Shown here: positions 25,236 through 33,797 of the stretch, in pieces
How the letters are laid out: the number at the start of each line of letters is the position of its first letter
Numbering within the stretch: position 1 is the stretch's first letter
Assembly: GCF_011742555.1 (NCBI RefSeq)
Contig: NZ_JAAQQR010000001.1
Coordinates: 248,001 to 312,000, forward strand
From: Luteibacter jiangsuensis
Lineage (GTDB): Bacteria; Pseudomonadota; Gammaproteobacteria; Xanthomonadales; Rhodanobacteraceae
Length of the DNA: 64,000 nucleotides
Direction of reading: 5' to 3'
Made by a program: the position numbers and the translations under genes
The notes under the pieces: generated by a model
What the model was told of the DNA's origin: nothing
Seen by the model: only the letters and a program-made list of their open reading frames with translations
The model's database searches: none

Positions 25236-27079
25236 GAGAGCGCCCTCGCGATCTGGTAGGTAGCCAATGAAGCAAGGTAAGCCAGGCCGAACAGGTATCC
25301 GGCGGCCACGGCCACGTTGCGCCAGGAGTTGGTTTCACGCCGTATGACGGCGAGCGTGGACATGCATTGCGGCGCGAAAACGTACCACGCGAGCAACGAC
25401 AAGGCCGTGGCGAGCGTCCACTGCTGCGCGATGACGGGCCCCAGCTGCGAGGCGAGCGCATCGTCGCTGCCCGACATGGCGTACACCGTGCCGAGAGCGG
25501 CCACGGCCACTTCGCGGGCGGCAAGGCCCGGGACCAGGGCCACGCATATCTGCCAGTTGAAACCGATGGGCGAGAAAACGTACTCAAGCATGCGGCCCAG
25601 GCGGCCGGCGATGCTGTAGTCGATGGCAGGCTGCGTGGCACCGGGCGGCGGCCCGGGGAAGCTGGAAAGGAACCAGAGCAGCACGGTGAGTGCGAGGATG
25701 ATGCCGCCCACGCGCTTCAGGAAGATCAGGGCGCGTTCCCACAGGCCGAGCGCGATGTCGCGCACGTTCGGCAGGCGATACGAAGGCAGCTCCATGATGA
25801 GCGCGTGTTCGCTCTTGTCCTTGCGCAGGCGCTTCATGACGAAGGCCACGCCCAGGGCACTGAAGATGCCGGCGAAGTAGAGCGTGAACAGCACGATGCC
25901 CTGCAGGTTGAACAGGCCCCACACGCTGCGGTTGGGAATGAACGCGGCGATGAGCAGCGTGTAGACAGGCAACCGCGCGGAGCAGGTCATCAGCGGCGCC
26001 ACCAGGATCGTGGTGAGACGGTCGCGCGGGTCCTGGATGCTGCGCGTGGCCATGATGCCGGGAATGGCGCAGGCGAAGCTGGAAAGCAGCGGAATGAACG
26101 CGCGGCCGGTAAGGCCCACGCGAAACATCATGCGATCGAGCAGGAAGGCGGCGCGCGGCAGGTAGCCGGATTCTTCCAGCACGAGGATGAACAGGAAGAG
26201 GATCAGGATCTGCGGCAGGAAGACCAGCACCGCGCCCAGGCCGGCGAAGAGGCCGTCGTTGAGCAGGCTGTGCAAGGCACTGCCTTCCGGCAGGAACCCC
26301 GTGACGAACGTGCCGAGTGCCGCGATGCCGGCCTCGATGCCGTCCATGACCGGCTGCGCCCAGGAGAACACCGCCTGGAAGATGAAGAACATGAGCGCGG
26401 CGAGGATCGCCAGACCGAACACCGGGTGCAATGCCCAGCGGTCGATCGCGTCGTCGATGGCCACGGTGTCGCGCGGCAGGGTCACGGTATCGGCGAGGAT
26501 CGCGCGAACCTCCGCGTGCAATTCGTCCACGCCGGCCTGGTCGATCGGTGCCGGCACCACGTTCGGCACGCTGGCATCGATACGCTCGATGAGCGCCTTC
26601 GCTCCGCCCCGCTTCACCGCGACGGTCTCGACCACGGGAACACCGAGCCGCTGCGAGAGCCGTGCCACGTCGATGACGATGCCCCGCCGCCTTGCCGCGT
26701 CCATCATGTTCAGCGCGAGCACGACGGGCCGCCCGAGGCGGCGCACCTCGAGGACGAAGCGCAGGTGAAGCCGCAGGTTCGTGGCATCCGCCACGCATAC
26801 GATCAGGTCGGGAGCGGCTTCGCCGGGGTAACGCCCGTGGCACACGTCGCGCGTGATCGCCTCGTCCGGGCTGGTGGCGTCGAAGCTGTATGCACCGGGA
26901 AGGTCGAGCACATGCAACGTGCGTCCGGACGGCGCCACGAAACGCCCCTCTTTGCGTTCCACCGTGACGCCCGCGTAATTCGCTACCTTCTGCCGGCCGC
27001 CGGTCAGCTGGTTGAACAGCGCCGTCTTGCCGCAGTTGGGGTTGCCCACGAGGGCGATGCGAGTCGCGACGGCGCTCAT
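25232..27079 (-). CDS. feoB: ferrous iron transporter FeoB
   Basis: 615 residues, shorter than E. coli FeoB (773). The N-terminal G-domain has GNPNCGKTALFN (G1), a DLPGAYS (G3) and LALNMMDAA (G4-like NxxD); the rest is a bundle of helices with the FeoB core (GTFVTGFLPEG, SFACAIPGIMATRSI). It imports Fe2+ across the inner membrane. The ATG overlaps the feoA stop by 4 bp; the small Cys-rich protein follows with another 4-bp overlap. Confidence 0.96.
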   Translation of the reverse strand: MSAVATRIALVGNPNCGKTALFNQLTGGRQKVANYAGVTVERKEGRFVAPSGRTLHVLDLPGAYSFDATSPDEAITRDVCHGRYPGEAAPDLIVCVADATNLRLHLRFVLEVRRLGRPVVLALNMMDAARRRGIVIDVARLSQRLGVPVVETVAVKRGGAKALIERIDASVPNVVPAPIDQAGVDELHAEVRAILADTVTLPRDTVAIDDAIDRWALHPVFGLAILAALMFFIFQAVFSWAQPVMDGIEAGIAALGTFVTGFLPEGSALHSLLNDGLFAGLGAVLVFLPQILILFLFILVLEESGYLPRAAFLLDRMMFRVGLTGRAFIPLLSSFACAIPGIMATRSIQDPRDRLTTILVAPLMTCSARLPVYTLLIAAFIPNRSVWGLFNLQGIVLFTLYFAGIFSALGVAFVMKRLRKDKSEHALIMELPSYRLPNVRDIALGLWERALIFLKRVGGIILALTVLLWFLSSFPGPPPGATQPAIDYSIAGRLGRMLEYVFSPIGFNWQICVALVPGLAAREVAVAALGTVYAMSGSDDALASQLGPVIAQQWTLATALSLLAWYVFAPQCMSTLAVIRRETNSWRNVAVAAGYLFGLAYLASLATYQIARALS

Positions 27080-27321
27080 GCGGCACCGCCCACGGAGATC
27101 TCCACGCGCGCCGCTTCCGTCTTGCGGAGCGCGAAACGCGTGCTGCCGATCTGGATCAGCAGCGGGTCGCCCCCGAGAGGCCCCCGCGCCACAAGCCGAA
27201 CCGGCTCGCCCGCGACAAAACCCAGATCGCGAAGGCGCTGGGCGATCGGGTCGGCGGGATGGGCATCGGTAACGGACTGGACCACGGCTTGGGCACCTTT
27301 CGGCGCGTCTGAGAGGCGCAC
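27076..27321 (-). CDS. feoA: FeoA-domain protein
   Basis: 81 residues from a GTG at 27321. The SH3-like FeoA fold is recognisable from AQRLRDLGFVAGEPVRLVARGPLGGDPLLIQIGSTRFALRKTEA. FeoA is a small cytoplasmic partner of FeoB. No good Shine-Dalgarno is visible. The promoter region just upstream carries a TATAAT and a dyad described separately. It overlaps feoB by 4 bp. Confidence 0.9.
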   Translation of the reverse strand: MRLSDAPKGAQAVVQSVTDAHPADPIAQRLRDLGFVAGEPVRLVARGPLGGDPLLIQIGSTRFALRKTEAARVEISVGGAA

Positions 27322-27333
27322 AGGGAATACTCA

Positions 27334-27355
27334 AATAAGAACTGTTCGCATTATA
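27334..27355 (-). promoter_or_regulatory. feoA promoter -10 with overlapping Fur-like dyad
   Basis: On the minus strand TATAAT lies at 27355-27350. Overlapping it is a 9-1-9 dyad, AATAAGAAC-T-GTTCGCATT (27334-27352), with 7 of 9 pairs matching. The 9-1-9 form and place suit a Fur box, but only about 8 of 19 bases match the E. coli consensus, so Fur control is a guess supported by the gene function. No good -35 is seen. Confidence 0.45.
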
Positions 27356-27427
27356 TGCCTTTAACGGGAGGGCTGCATCCAATGCCTGACCGCTTATGAT
27401 TCCCGGCTTCTCAGCAGGAGGTTGCCC

Positions 27428-28213
27428 ATGTCCGCCGTCGAACTGGTTCGCCAGGGCTCCGTCGCCCACCTCGTCATGAATCGCCCCGAGGTGCACAACG
27501 CCTTCGACGATGGCCTGATAGCGGATCTGACAGCCGCCATCGACGGCCTGGAACGCGACGACGACGTGCGTGTCGTGGTGCTCACGGGCGCGGGAAGCAG
27601 CTTCTCCGCCGGTGCGGACCTGCGCTGGATGCGCGGCATGGCCGCGGCTTCGGAAGAAGAAAACCGCCTCGATTCGCTTCGCCTCGCCACCCTGATGCGC
27701 CGCCTGCAATTTCTTGCGAAGCCCACCATTGCACGGGTGAACGGCGCCGCATTCGGCGGCGGCGTGGGGCTCGTTGCCTGCTGTGACATCGCCATCGCGG
27801 CAGACGATGCGAAGTTCGCCCTGTCCGAGGTGAAGCTCGGTCTCGTGCCCGCGGTGATCTCGCCTTACGTCATCGCGGCCGTCGGCCTGCGCGCCGCCCG
27901 TCGACTGTTCCTGACCGGCGAGGTGTTCGGGGCGGAGGTCGCGTTGCGCATGAGCCTGGTGCACGAGATCGTGCCTGCCGCCGGGCTCGACGGTGCCGTC
28001 GACCGCGTGACGGGCCTGCTGGCCAAGGGTGGGCCGGTGGCGCAGGGAGAAGCGAAGCGACTCGCACTGGGCATGGGCGGCATGACGTTGCAGCACATGG
28101 AGCGGATCGACACGGAGAACGCCGCGCTCATCGCGCGCCTTCGCGTTTCGCCGGAAGGACAGGACGGGCTTTCGGCCTTTCTCGACAAGAACCAGCCCTC
28201 GTGGATCGCCTGA
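27428..28213 (+). CDS. enoyl-CoA hydratase/isomerase family protein
   Basis: 261 residues from the ATG at 27428, preceded by a perfect AGGAGG at 27416-27421. Crotonase fold: LVMNRPEVHNAFDDGL, the oxyanion-hole segment SSFSAGADLRWMRGM and NGAAFGGGVGLVACCDIAIA, and a catalytic-type Glu in KLGLVPAVISPYV. It likely hydrates an enoyl-CoA (possibly 3-methylglutaconyl-CoA, by resemblance only). Divergent from feoA; a TATGAT at 27395-27400 is a possible -10. The next gene follows directly. Confidence 0.88.
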   Translation: MSAVELVRQGSVAHLVMNRPEVHNAFDDGLIADLTAAIDGLERDDDVRVVVLTGAGSSFSAGADLRWMRGMAAASEEENRLDSLRLATLMRRLQFLAKPTIARVNGAAFGGGVGLVACCDIAIAADDAKFALSEVKLGLVPAVISPYVIAAVGLRAARRLFLTGEVFGAEVALRMSLVHEIVPAAGLDGAVDRVTGLLAKGGPVAQGEAKRLALGMGGMTLQHMERIDTENAALIARLRVSPEGQDGLSAFLDKNQPSWIA

Positions 28214-28224
28214 GGGCGCGCCTC

Positions 28225-29658
28225 ATGCTGTCGCGCTCCGTTGCGGCATGCATGATCCTGCTGGTGTCCGTCGCACACGCCGAAGGTGTCGGAACACGGA
28301 TCGAGCGCCACCTCGCCGAGCCCCGCTTCGCCGCGGCCTCCTGGGGCATCTCGGTCGTGTCGCTGGATGACGGACGCACCGTCTACGCCCACGATGCCGG
28401 CAGGCTCATGCTTCCGGCCTCCACGGCCAAGCTCTATACGGCGGCATTCGCGCTGGACCGCCTTGGTCCGGATTTCCGCACACGCACCGACGTGCTGGCG
28501 AACGGTGCCATGAAAAAGGGACGGCTGCGCGGCGATATCGTGCTCCGTGGCGGTGGCGATCCGACCTTGTCGGGCGATGCATGGGCGAACAACCTGGCGG
28601 CGGCGCTGCGAGAACGCGGCATTCGCCGCATCGATGGCGCCGTGGTGGGCGACGATACCCTGTTCGCCGGGCCGCCCATCGGTGCGGGCTGGGAAGCGTC
28701 CGATCTCCAGGAAACCTACGGAGCCCAGGCGGGCGGTCTCGACATCGACGAAAATACGATGACCGTGGCCCTTGCCGGACCTCGTGTCGACGTACGGCCC
28801 CGGGACGCGGCGATCACCGTGGCGATCGACTCGGCAGAGGCACCGCCGAACGACGCACCTGCCAGAACACCCGAGTTCTATCGCGCACCCGGTTCGGACA
28901 CCCTCCACGTCATTGGCCTGGATAACGCGAGCGCGAAGCCGCACACCGCACGCATCGCCATGCCCGATCCCGCCCTGGTCGCGGCGCGACGGCTCGAATC
29001 AGCCTTGCACGCGCAAGGCGTCCGGGTGGATAGCGAAGCGCGCAGCGTGCGCTGGCCAGTCCGGCCACCCGGAGGCGAACTCCTGGCCTCGTGGCCCTCG
29101 CCGACATTGCTGGAAATCCTGCAGGCGGGCCTCAAGCGGTCGCAGAACCTCTATTTGCAGACCGTTTTCCTCCTGGCCGGCCGTTCGCAAGGCGCGGATG
29201 CGACGCCCGCCGAGGATCGCGCCACCGCGGCGCTATCGGATTGGCTCGCGGCGAGAGGCATCGGTCCGACGTCCGTCGCGATGACGGAAGGCTCGGGACT
29301 TTCCCGCCACGACCTCACGACGGCATCCGCTCTGACTCGCCTGCTCGCTACGATGGACACCGCTCCCGGTGCAGCCGCATGGCGCAGCCTGCTTCCGGTG
29401 GCCGGCGTCGACGGAACGCTGGCCCGGCGCATGCGCGGCACGGCCGCGGAAGGCAACGTCGTCGCCAAGACCGGCAGCATGACCTACGTGAACGCCCTTG
29501 CGGGCTACGTCACCACCGCATCGGGACAGCGCCTGGCGTTCGCGATACTCCTCAACAATTACCGGCCGCCTCCGCACGGCGCTGAGCCACTGCGCAGCGC
29601 ATCGGCGGAAGTGGATGCGATCGCCGTCATGCTCGCCGAGGCCACCGGGCGCCTTTGA
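28225..29658 (+). CDS. dacB: D-alanyl-D-alanine carboxypeptidase/endopeptidase (PBP4-like)
   Basis: 477 residues from the ATG at 28225, with GAGGG eight bases upstream; a GTG at 28201 overlapping the previous gene is also open. Signal peptide MLSRSVAACMILLVSVAHAEG. Peptidase S13 motifs: STAK (SxxK) after LPA, SQN (SxN) in GLKRSQNLYL, and KTGSM (KTG). DacB trims and cuts peptidoglycan cross-links in the periplasm. Probably transcribed with the hydratase gene by proximity, though the functions are unrelated. Confidence 0.93.
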   Translation: MLSRSVAACMILLVSVAHAEGVGTRIERHLAEPRFAAASWGISVVSLDDGRTVYAHDAGRLMLPASTAKLYTAAFALDRLGPDFRTRTDVLANGAMKKGRLRGDIVLRGGGDPTLSGDAWANNLAAALRERGIRRIDGAVVGDDTLFAGPPIGAGWEASDLQETYGAQAGGLDIDENTMTVALAGPRVDVRPRDAAITVAIDSAEAPPNDAPARTPEFYRAPGSDTLHVIGLDNASAKPHTARIAMPDPALVAARRLESALHAQGVRVDSEARSVRWPVRPPGGELLASWPSPTLLEILQAGLKRSQNLYLQTVFLLAGRSQGADATPAEDRATAALSDWLAARGIGPTSVAMTEGSGLSRHDLTTASALTRLLATMDTAPGAAAWRSLLPVAGVDGTLARRMRGTAAEGNVVAKTGSMTYVNALAGYVTTASGQRLAFAILLNNYRPPPHGAEPLRSASAEVDAIAVMLAEATGRL

Positions 29659-29673
29659 AGACGCCGCCGAACA

Positions 29674-30159
29674 TCAGGTGCCCAGCACCGCCGGCAGATC
29701 CTTTTCGATCTTCGCCGGCGTGTCGGTGGGCGCGTAGCGCGCCACCACGTTGCCCTCGCGATCGATCAGGAACTTGGTGAAATTCCACTTGACGCCTTCG
29801 GTGCCGAGCAGCCCCTTCTTCTCGGACTTGAGCCATCGATAGAGCGGGTGCGCGTTGTCGCCGTTCACGTCGATCTTCGCGAACATCGGGAACGTCACGC
29901 CATAATTGAGCGAACAGAAGTTGCGGATCTCGGCTTCGTCGCCCGGTTCCTGGTGCCCGAACTGGTCGCAGGGAAAGCCGAGCACTTCGAAGCCTTTGGC
30001 GTGCCACTCCTTATGGAGCGCTTCCAGGCCCTCGTACTGGGGCGTGAAACCGCACTTGGACGCCACATTCACCACCAGCAGCGCCTTGCCGCGGAACTCG
30101 GCAAGCGAGCGTTCCTTGCCGTCGATGTCGCGTGCGGAGAAATCGTAGATGCTGGCCAT
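29674..30159 (-). CDS. glutathione peroxidase family thiol peroxidase
   Basis: 161 residues. Reduces peroxides. [12 protein letters not shown] holds the peroxidatic Cys36 (cysteine type, not selenocysteine), [13 protein letters not shown] gives Cys64 and the Gln, and WNFTKFLID the Trp-Asn of the active site. A further Cys82 follows in FCSLNYGV, so the enzyme may use thioredoxin rather than glutathione. Convergent with dacB (15 bp apart) and divergent from metN. Confidence 0.93.
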   Translation of the reverse strand: MASIYDFSARDIDGKERSLAEFRGKALLVVNVASKCGFTPQYEGLEALHKEWHAKGFEVLGFPCDQFGHQEPGDEAEIRNFCSLNYGVTFPMFAKIDVNGDNAHPLYRWLKSEKKGLLGTEGVKWNFTKFLIDREGNVVARYAPTDTPAKIEKDLPAVLGT

Positions 30160-30240
30160 GTGGCGCGTCCAAGGGGGAGGTGCCCGCCAGTCTACCCCGC
30201 TTCGGCTAACATGGACGTCTTTCCGCCCGAGAACAGGCCC

Positions 30241-31245
30241 GTGATCCGTTTCGCCGCCGCGTCAAAGTCCTACTCCGTGGGCGGCAAGCTCGTCCCCGCG
30301 TTGCACCCGGTCGACCTCACCATCGAAGCGGGCGAAGTGTTCGGCATCATAGGCCACTCCGGCGCCGGCAAATCGACCATGCTCCGACTGGTAAACCTGC
30401 TCGAACGGCCCACCGCGGGCAAGGTTTTCATCGACGGTCGCGACGTCACCGATGCGCAGGGCGCGGAACTGCGGCGACTGCGTTCCGGCATCGGCATGAT
30501 CTTCCAGCACTTCAACCTGCTGGCATCGCGCACCGTGGCGGAGAACGTCGCCTTTCCGCTGCGCCTGCATCAGGGTACGGACGGCGCAGGCGTCACGGCA
30601 CGCGTGAGCGAGTTGCTCGATCTCGTGGGCCTCGCAGAACACGCGCACAAATACCCGGCCCAGCTCTCCGGCGGCCAGAAGCAGCGTGTCGGTATCGCCC
30701 GTGCCCTCGCGAACCGCCCGGGTATCCTGCTCTGCGACGAAGCCACGAGCGCACTCGACCCGCAGACCACGGCCTCGGTGCTCGAACTCCTCGCCGACAT
30801 CAACCGCCGGCTCGGTCTCACCATCGTCCTGATCACGCACGAGATGGACGTGATCCGGCGCGTGTGCGATCGCGTCGCCGTGCTCGACGCGGGACGGGTC
30901 GTGGAACTGGGCACCGTGGCCGACGTGTTCCTGCATCCGCAACATGCCACCACCCGGCGCTTCGTTGCCGAAGCCGACCATCGCGAAGGACGCGGGCCCG
31001 AGTTCCCCGGCGTGGACGGCCCGCTCTACCGCCTTTCGTTCCGCGGCGATGCCACCTACTCTCCCCTGCTCTCGCGCGTGGTGCGCGACACGGGCGTCGA
31101 ATACAACCTTCTTTCCGGACGCGTGGACCGGATCAAGGACACCCCTTACGGGCAACTCACGCTCGCCATGCACGGCGAGCGCCTGGACGACGCGCTGGCG
31201 CAGATTCGGGCAGCCGGCGTCGACATCGAGGAGGTCGCGCGATGA
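30241..31245 (+). CDS. metN: D-methionine ABC transporter ATP-binding protein
   Basis: 334 residues from the GTG at 30241, chosen because V-I-R-F-x-x-x-S-K-S-Y matches the MetN N-terminus; an ATG at 30211 would add ten residues but has no ribosome site. Walker [10 protein letters not shown] (38-46), signature LSGGQKQR, Walker [13 protein letters not shown] and H-loop ITHEMD are intact. The C-terminal regulatory (C2/ACT-like) domain is present ([21 protein letters not shown]). It powers methionine uptake. Overlaps metI by 4 bp. Confidence 0.93.
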   Translation: MIRFAAASKSYSVGGKLVPALHPVDLTIEAGEVFGIIGHSGAGKSTMLRLVNLLERPTAGKVFIDGRDVTDAQGAELRRLRSGIGMIFQHFNLLASRTVAENVAFPLRLHQGTDGAGVTARVSELLDLVGLAEHAHKYPAQLSGGQKQRVGIARALANRPGILLCDEATSALDPQTTASVLELLADINRRLGLTIVLITHEMDVIRRVCDRVAVLDAGRVVELGTVADVFLHPQHATTRRFVAEADHREGRGPEFPGVDGPLYRLSFRGDATYSPLLSRVVRDTGVEYNLLSGRVDRIKDTPYGQLTLAMHGERLDDALAQIRAAGVDIEEVAR

Positions 31246-31916
31246 ATCCCATGCACACGCTGTTTCCCAACATCGACTGGCCCGAGATCGCGCAGGCGTG
31301 CGTCGACACCTTGCTGATGCTGGGCGGGTCCCTGCTCTTCACGATCGTGCTCGGGCTGCCGCTCGGCATATGGCTGTTCCTCACCGCCCGCGGGCAACTG
31401 CACGCGGCGCCGCGACTCTATGCCGTCCTCTCGTTCGTCGTGAACGTGCTGCGCTCCATCCCGTTCATCATCCTCATGATCCTGCTGATTCCCCTCACCC
31501 AGGCGATCACCGGCGTGAGCATCGGCATCCGCGGCGCCATCGTTCCCCTCGTGATCGGCGCGGCCCCCTTCTTCGCGCGCCTCGTGGAAACGGCACTGCG
31601 CGAGGTCGACCGCGGCGTCATCGAGGCCAGCCAGGCCATGGGCGCCACCACGGCGCAGATCGTGTCGCGGGTACTTCTTCCCGAGGCGCGTGCCGGACTG
31701 ATCGCCAGTACCACGGTCACTGCCGTGGCGCTGGTCGGCTATACCGCCATGGGCGGCATCGTAGGTGCCGGCGGCCTTGGCGCCCTCGCCTACCAGTACG
31801 GTTACAACGGCTACAAGCCGGACTACATGCTGGTCACGGTGGCATTGCTCGTGGTGCTGGTGCAGGTATTGCAGTCGCTCGGCGACCGGTTGGTCAGTCG
31901 CTACAGCCGACGCTGA
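31242..31916 (+). CDS. metI: D-methionine ABC transporter permease
   Basis: 224 residues, five or so membrane helices ([49 protein letters not shown]). The EAA loop of ABC permeases is [20 protein letters not shown]. It is the inner membrane channel for methionine, paired with MetN through that loop. Starts inside the metN stop (ATGA). The substrate-binding gene follows after 79 bp. Confidence 0.94.
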   Translation: MNPMHTLFPNIDWPEIAQACVDTLLMLGGSLLFTIVLGLPLGIWLFLTARGQLHAAPRLYAVLSFVVNVLRSIPFIILMILLIPLTQAITGVSIGIRGAIVPLVIGAAPFFARLVETALREVDRGVIEASQAMGATTAQIVSRVLLPEARAGLIASTTVTAVALVGYTAMGGIVGAGGLGALAYQYGYNGYKPDYMLVTVALLVVLVQVLQSLGDRLVSRYSRR

Positions 31917-31995
31917 ACGGACGTCCGGCCGTCTTTTTGCATCCGGCGGAATGGACGCCTATGCTGTCGCACCGCAACATCATCACGGACGCCCC

Positions 31996-32808
31996 ATGAA
32001 GAAGTACCTGCTGCCCCTCGTCTCCGCGCTCGCCATGCTTGCGGCGGCCTGTTCCGGCGGCCAGGACAAAGGCGCGGGCGGCAGTGCCGAAGCCCCGCTG
32101 ACGGTGGCGGCGACGCCGGTACCGCATGCGGAAATTCTCAAGGAGATCAAGCCGCTGCTGGCGAAGCAGGGCGTGAACCTCGAAATCCGCGTGTTCACCG
32201 ACTATGTGCAGCCGAACATGCAGGTGGCGCAGAAGCAGCTGGACGTGAACTTCTTCCAGACCGCCCCCTATCTCGACGCCTTCAACAAGGAGCGCGGCAC
32301 CAACCTCGTGAAGGTCGTGGGTGTGCACATCGAGCCCTTCGGCGCGTATTCGCGCAAGTACACGTCGATCGACCAGCTTCCCGATGGTGCCAACGTGGTC
32401 ATTCCCAACGACCCGAGCAACAACAGTCGCGCCCTGCTCCTCCTCGCGAAGCATGGCCTCATCACGCTCGCCAATCCTGACGACCGGCTCGCCACGCTGA
32501 AGGACGTCACGGGCAATCCGAAACACCTCAAGTTCCGGGAGCTGGAGGCCGCCATGCTGCCGCGCGTGCTCGGCGAAGTGGACCTCGCCCTCATCAACAC
32601 CAATTACGCACTGGCGGCGAAGCTCAACCCGGTGAAGGACGCGCTCCTGATCGAAGACAAGGAATCGCCCTACGTGAACTTCCTGGTCGCACGGCCGGAC
32701 AACAAGGACGACCCGCGCGTGCAGAAGCTGGCCGCCGCCCTCACCTCGCCCGAGGTGAAGGCATTCATCGAGAAGACCTACGGCGGCGCAGTGCAGCCGG
32801 CGTTCTAG
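31996..32808 (+). CDS. metQ: methionine-binding lipoprotein
   Basis: 270 residues. Lipoprotein signal with LAAACS (Cys19). NlpA/MetQ family: LTVAATPVPHAEILKEIKP, DVNFFQTAPYLDAFN, GAYSRKYTSIDQLPDGANVVIPNDPSNNSRALLLL and the INTNYALAA segment. It captures methionine in the periplasm for MetNI. Its stop is 7 bp from that of the convergent lpxK gene. Confidence 0.95.
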   Translation: MKKYLLPLVSALAMLAAACSGGQDKGAGGSAEAPLTVAATPVPHAEILKEIKPLLAKQGVNLEIRVFTDYVQPNMQVAQKQLDVNFFQTAPYLDAFNKERGTNLVKVVGVHIEPFGAYSRKYTSIDQLPDGANVVIPNDPSNNSRALLLLAKHGLITLANPDDRLATLKDVTGNPKHLKFRELEAAMLPRVLGEVDLALINTNYALAAKLNPVKDALLIEDKESPYVNFLVARPDNKDDPRVQKLAAALTSPEVKAFIEKTYGGAVQPAF

Positions 32809-32815
32809 GGCCTGT

Positions 32816-33793
32816 TCAGCCGGGGCGCACGCGCAGTGCGAGTGCGTCGAAAAACGATTCCGGCACCACCGCCCGCACGGGCACGCGCCACCAGTTGGGC
32901 CGCGCGAACGCGCGGCATTTCACCGCGTCCTTGTCGGTCATCAGCACCGGGCAGCCATCCGCGAACGTGAAGTCGTCGCGGGTGAAGGCGTGATGGTCGG
33001 CGAAGGGGTGGCCGTGCACGGCAATGCCCTGCGCGGCCAGGCTGGCGAAAAAGCGCGCCGGATTGCCTATGCCGGCCACGGCATGGGCCGGACGCCCGGC
33101 GAAGTCCGACAGCGGCGCGTCCAGCGACGGATCGTGCATGTTCACCGCGGTGCCGCCCTCGAGCGTCATCGCGATCTCTCCGGGGCCCGGTGAGCCGCCG
33201 TTGACCACGACGAAATCCACTTCTCCCAGACGACTCGCGGACTCGCGCATCGGGCCTGCAGGCAGCAAGTGTCCGTTACCCAGCCGGCGCTCGCCGTCCA
33301 CCACGCATATTTCGACATCGCGCCCCAGCCGATGGTGCTGCAGGCCATCGTCGGCCAGCACCAGGTCGCAGCCGGCGTCGAGGAGCAGCCGCGCGGCTTC
33401 GGGCCGTTCGCGCCCGATGGCGACAGGGATGCCGTATTGCCGTATTAGGCTGGGTTCGTCACCCACCCGCGCGGGATCGTCGCTGCCCGTGAGCAGGTAG
33501 GGGCCACGCTCGCTGCCGCCGTAGCCGCGGCTCACCACACCGGGCGAGAAACCGCGTTCGGCCATCGCACGAGCGATGGCCACGATAAGCGGCGTCTTGC
33601 CCGTGCCGCCCACCGTGATGTTGCCGACCACCACGACGGGCACGGGCAGGCGCACCACGGCGGAGGGATCGTTCCGGAACCGGCGGGTACGCGCTTCCAC
33701 CACGCGGCGGTACAGCGCCTCCAACGGTAACGTCCACCAGGGCGGAGGGCCGCCGCCGTACCAACGACGCTGCAACGACGCGCCCACGGCCAC
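32816..33793 (-). CDS. lpxK: tetraacyldisaccharide 4'-kinase
   Basis: 325 residues from a GTG at 33793, four bases after the msbA stop. LpxK phosphorylates the 4' position of the lipid A precursor at the inner membrane. Hydrophobic/amphipathic N-terminus, Walker A GNITVGGTGKTP (58-68) and DLVLADDGLQHHRLGRD are present, both typical of LpxK. Last gene of the exbB-exbD-msbA-lpxK run. Confidence 0.95.
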   Translation of the reverse strand: MAVGASLQRRWYGGGPPPWWTLPLEALYRRVVEARTRRFRNDPSAVVRLPVPVVVVGNITVGGTGKTPLIVAIARAMAERGFSPGVVSRGYGGSERGPYLLTGSDDPARVGDEPSLIRQYGIPVAIGRERPEAARLLLDAGCDLVLADDGLQHHRLGRDVEICVVDGERRLGNGHLLPAGPMRESASRLGEVDFVVVNGGSPGPGEIAMTLEGGTAVNMHDPSLDAPLSDFAGRPAHAVAGIGNPARFFASLAAQGIAVHGHPFADHHAFTRDDFTFADGCPVLMTDKDAVKCRAFARPNWWRVPVRAVVPESFFDALALRVRPG

Positions 33794-33797
33794 GGCG

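Noticed and set aside
25367-27364. Plus-strand open frame (665 codons) opposite feoB
   Set aside because: Shadow frame of the GC-rich feoB gene with no motif.
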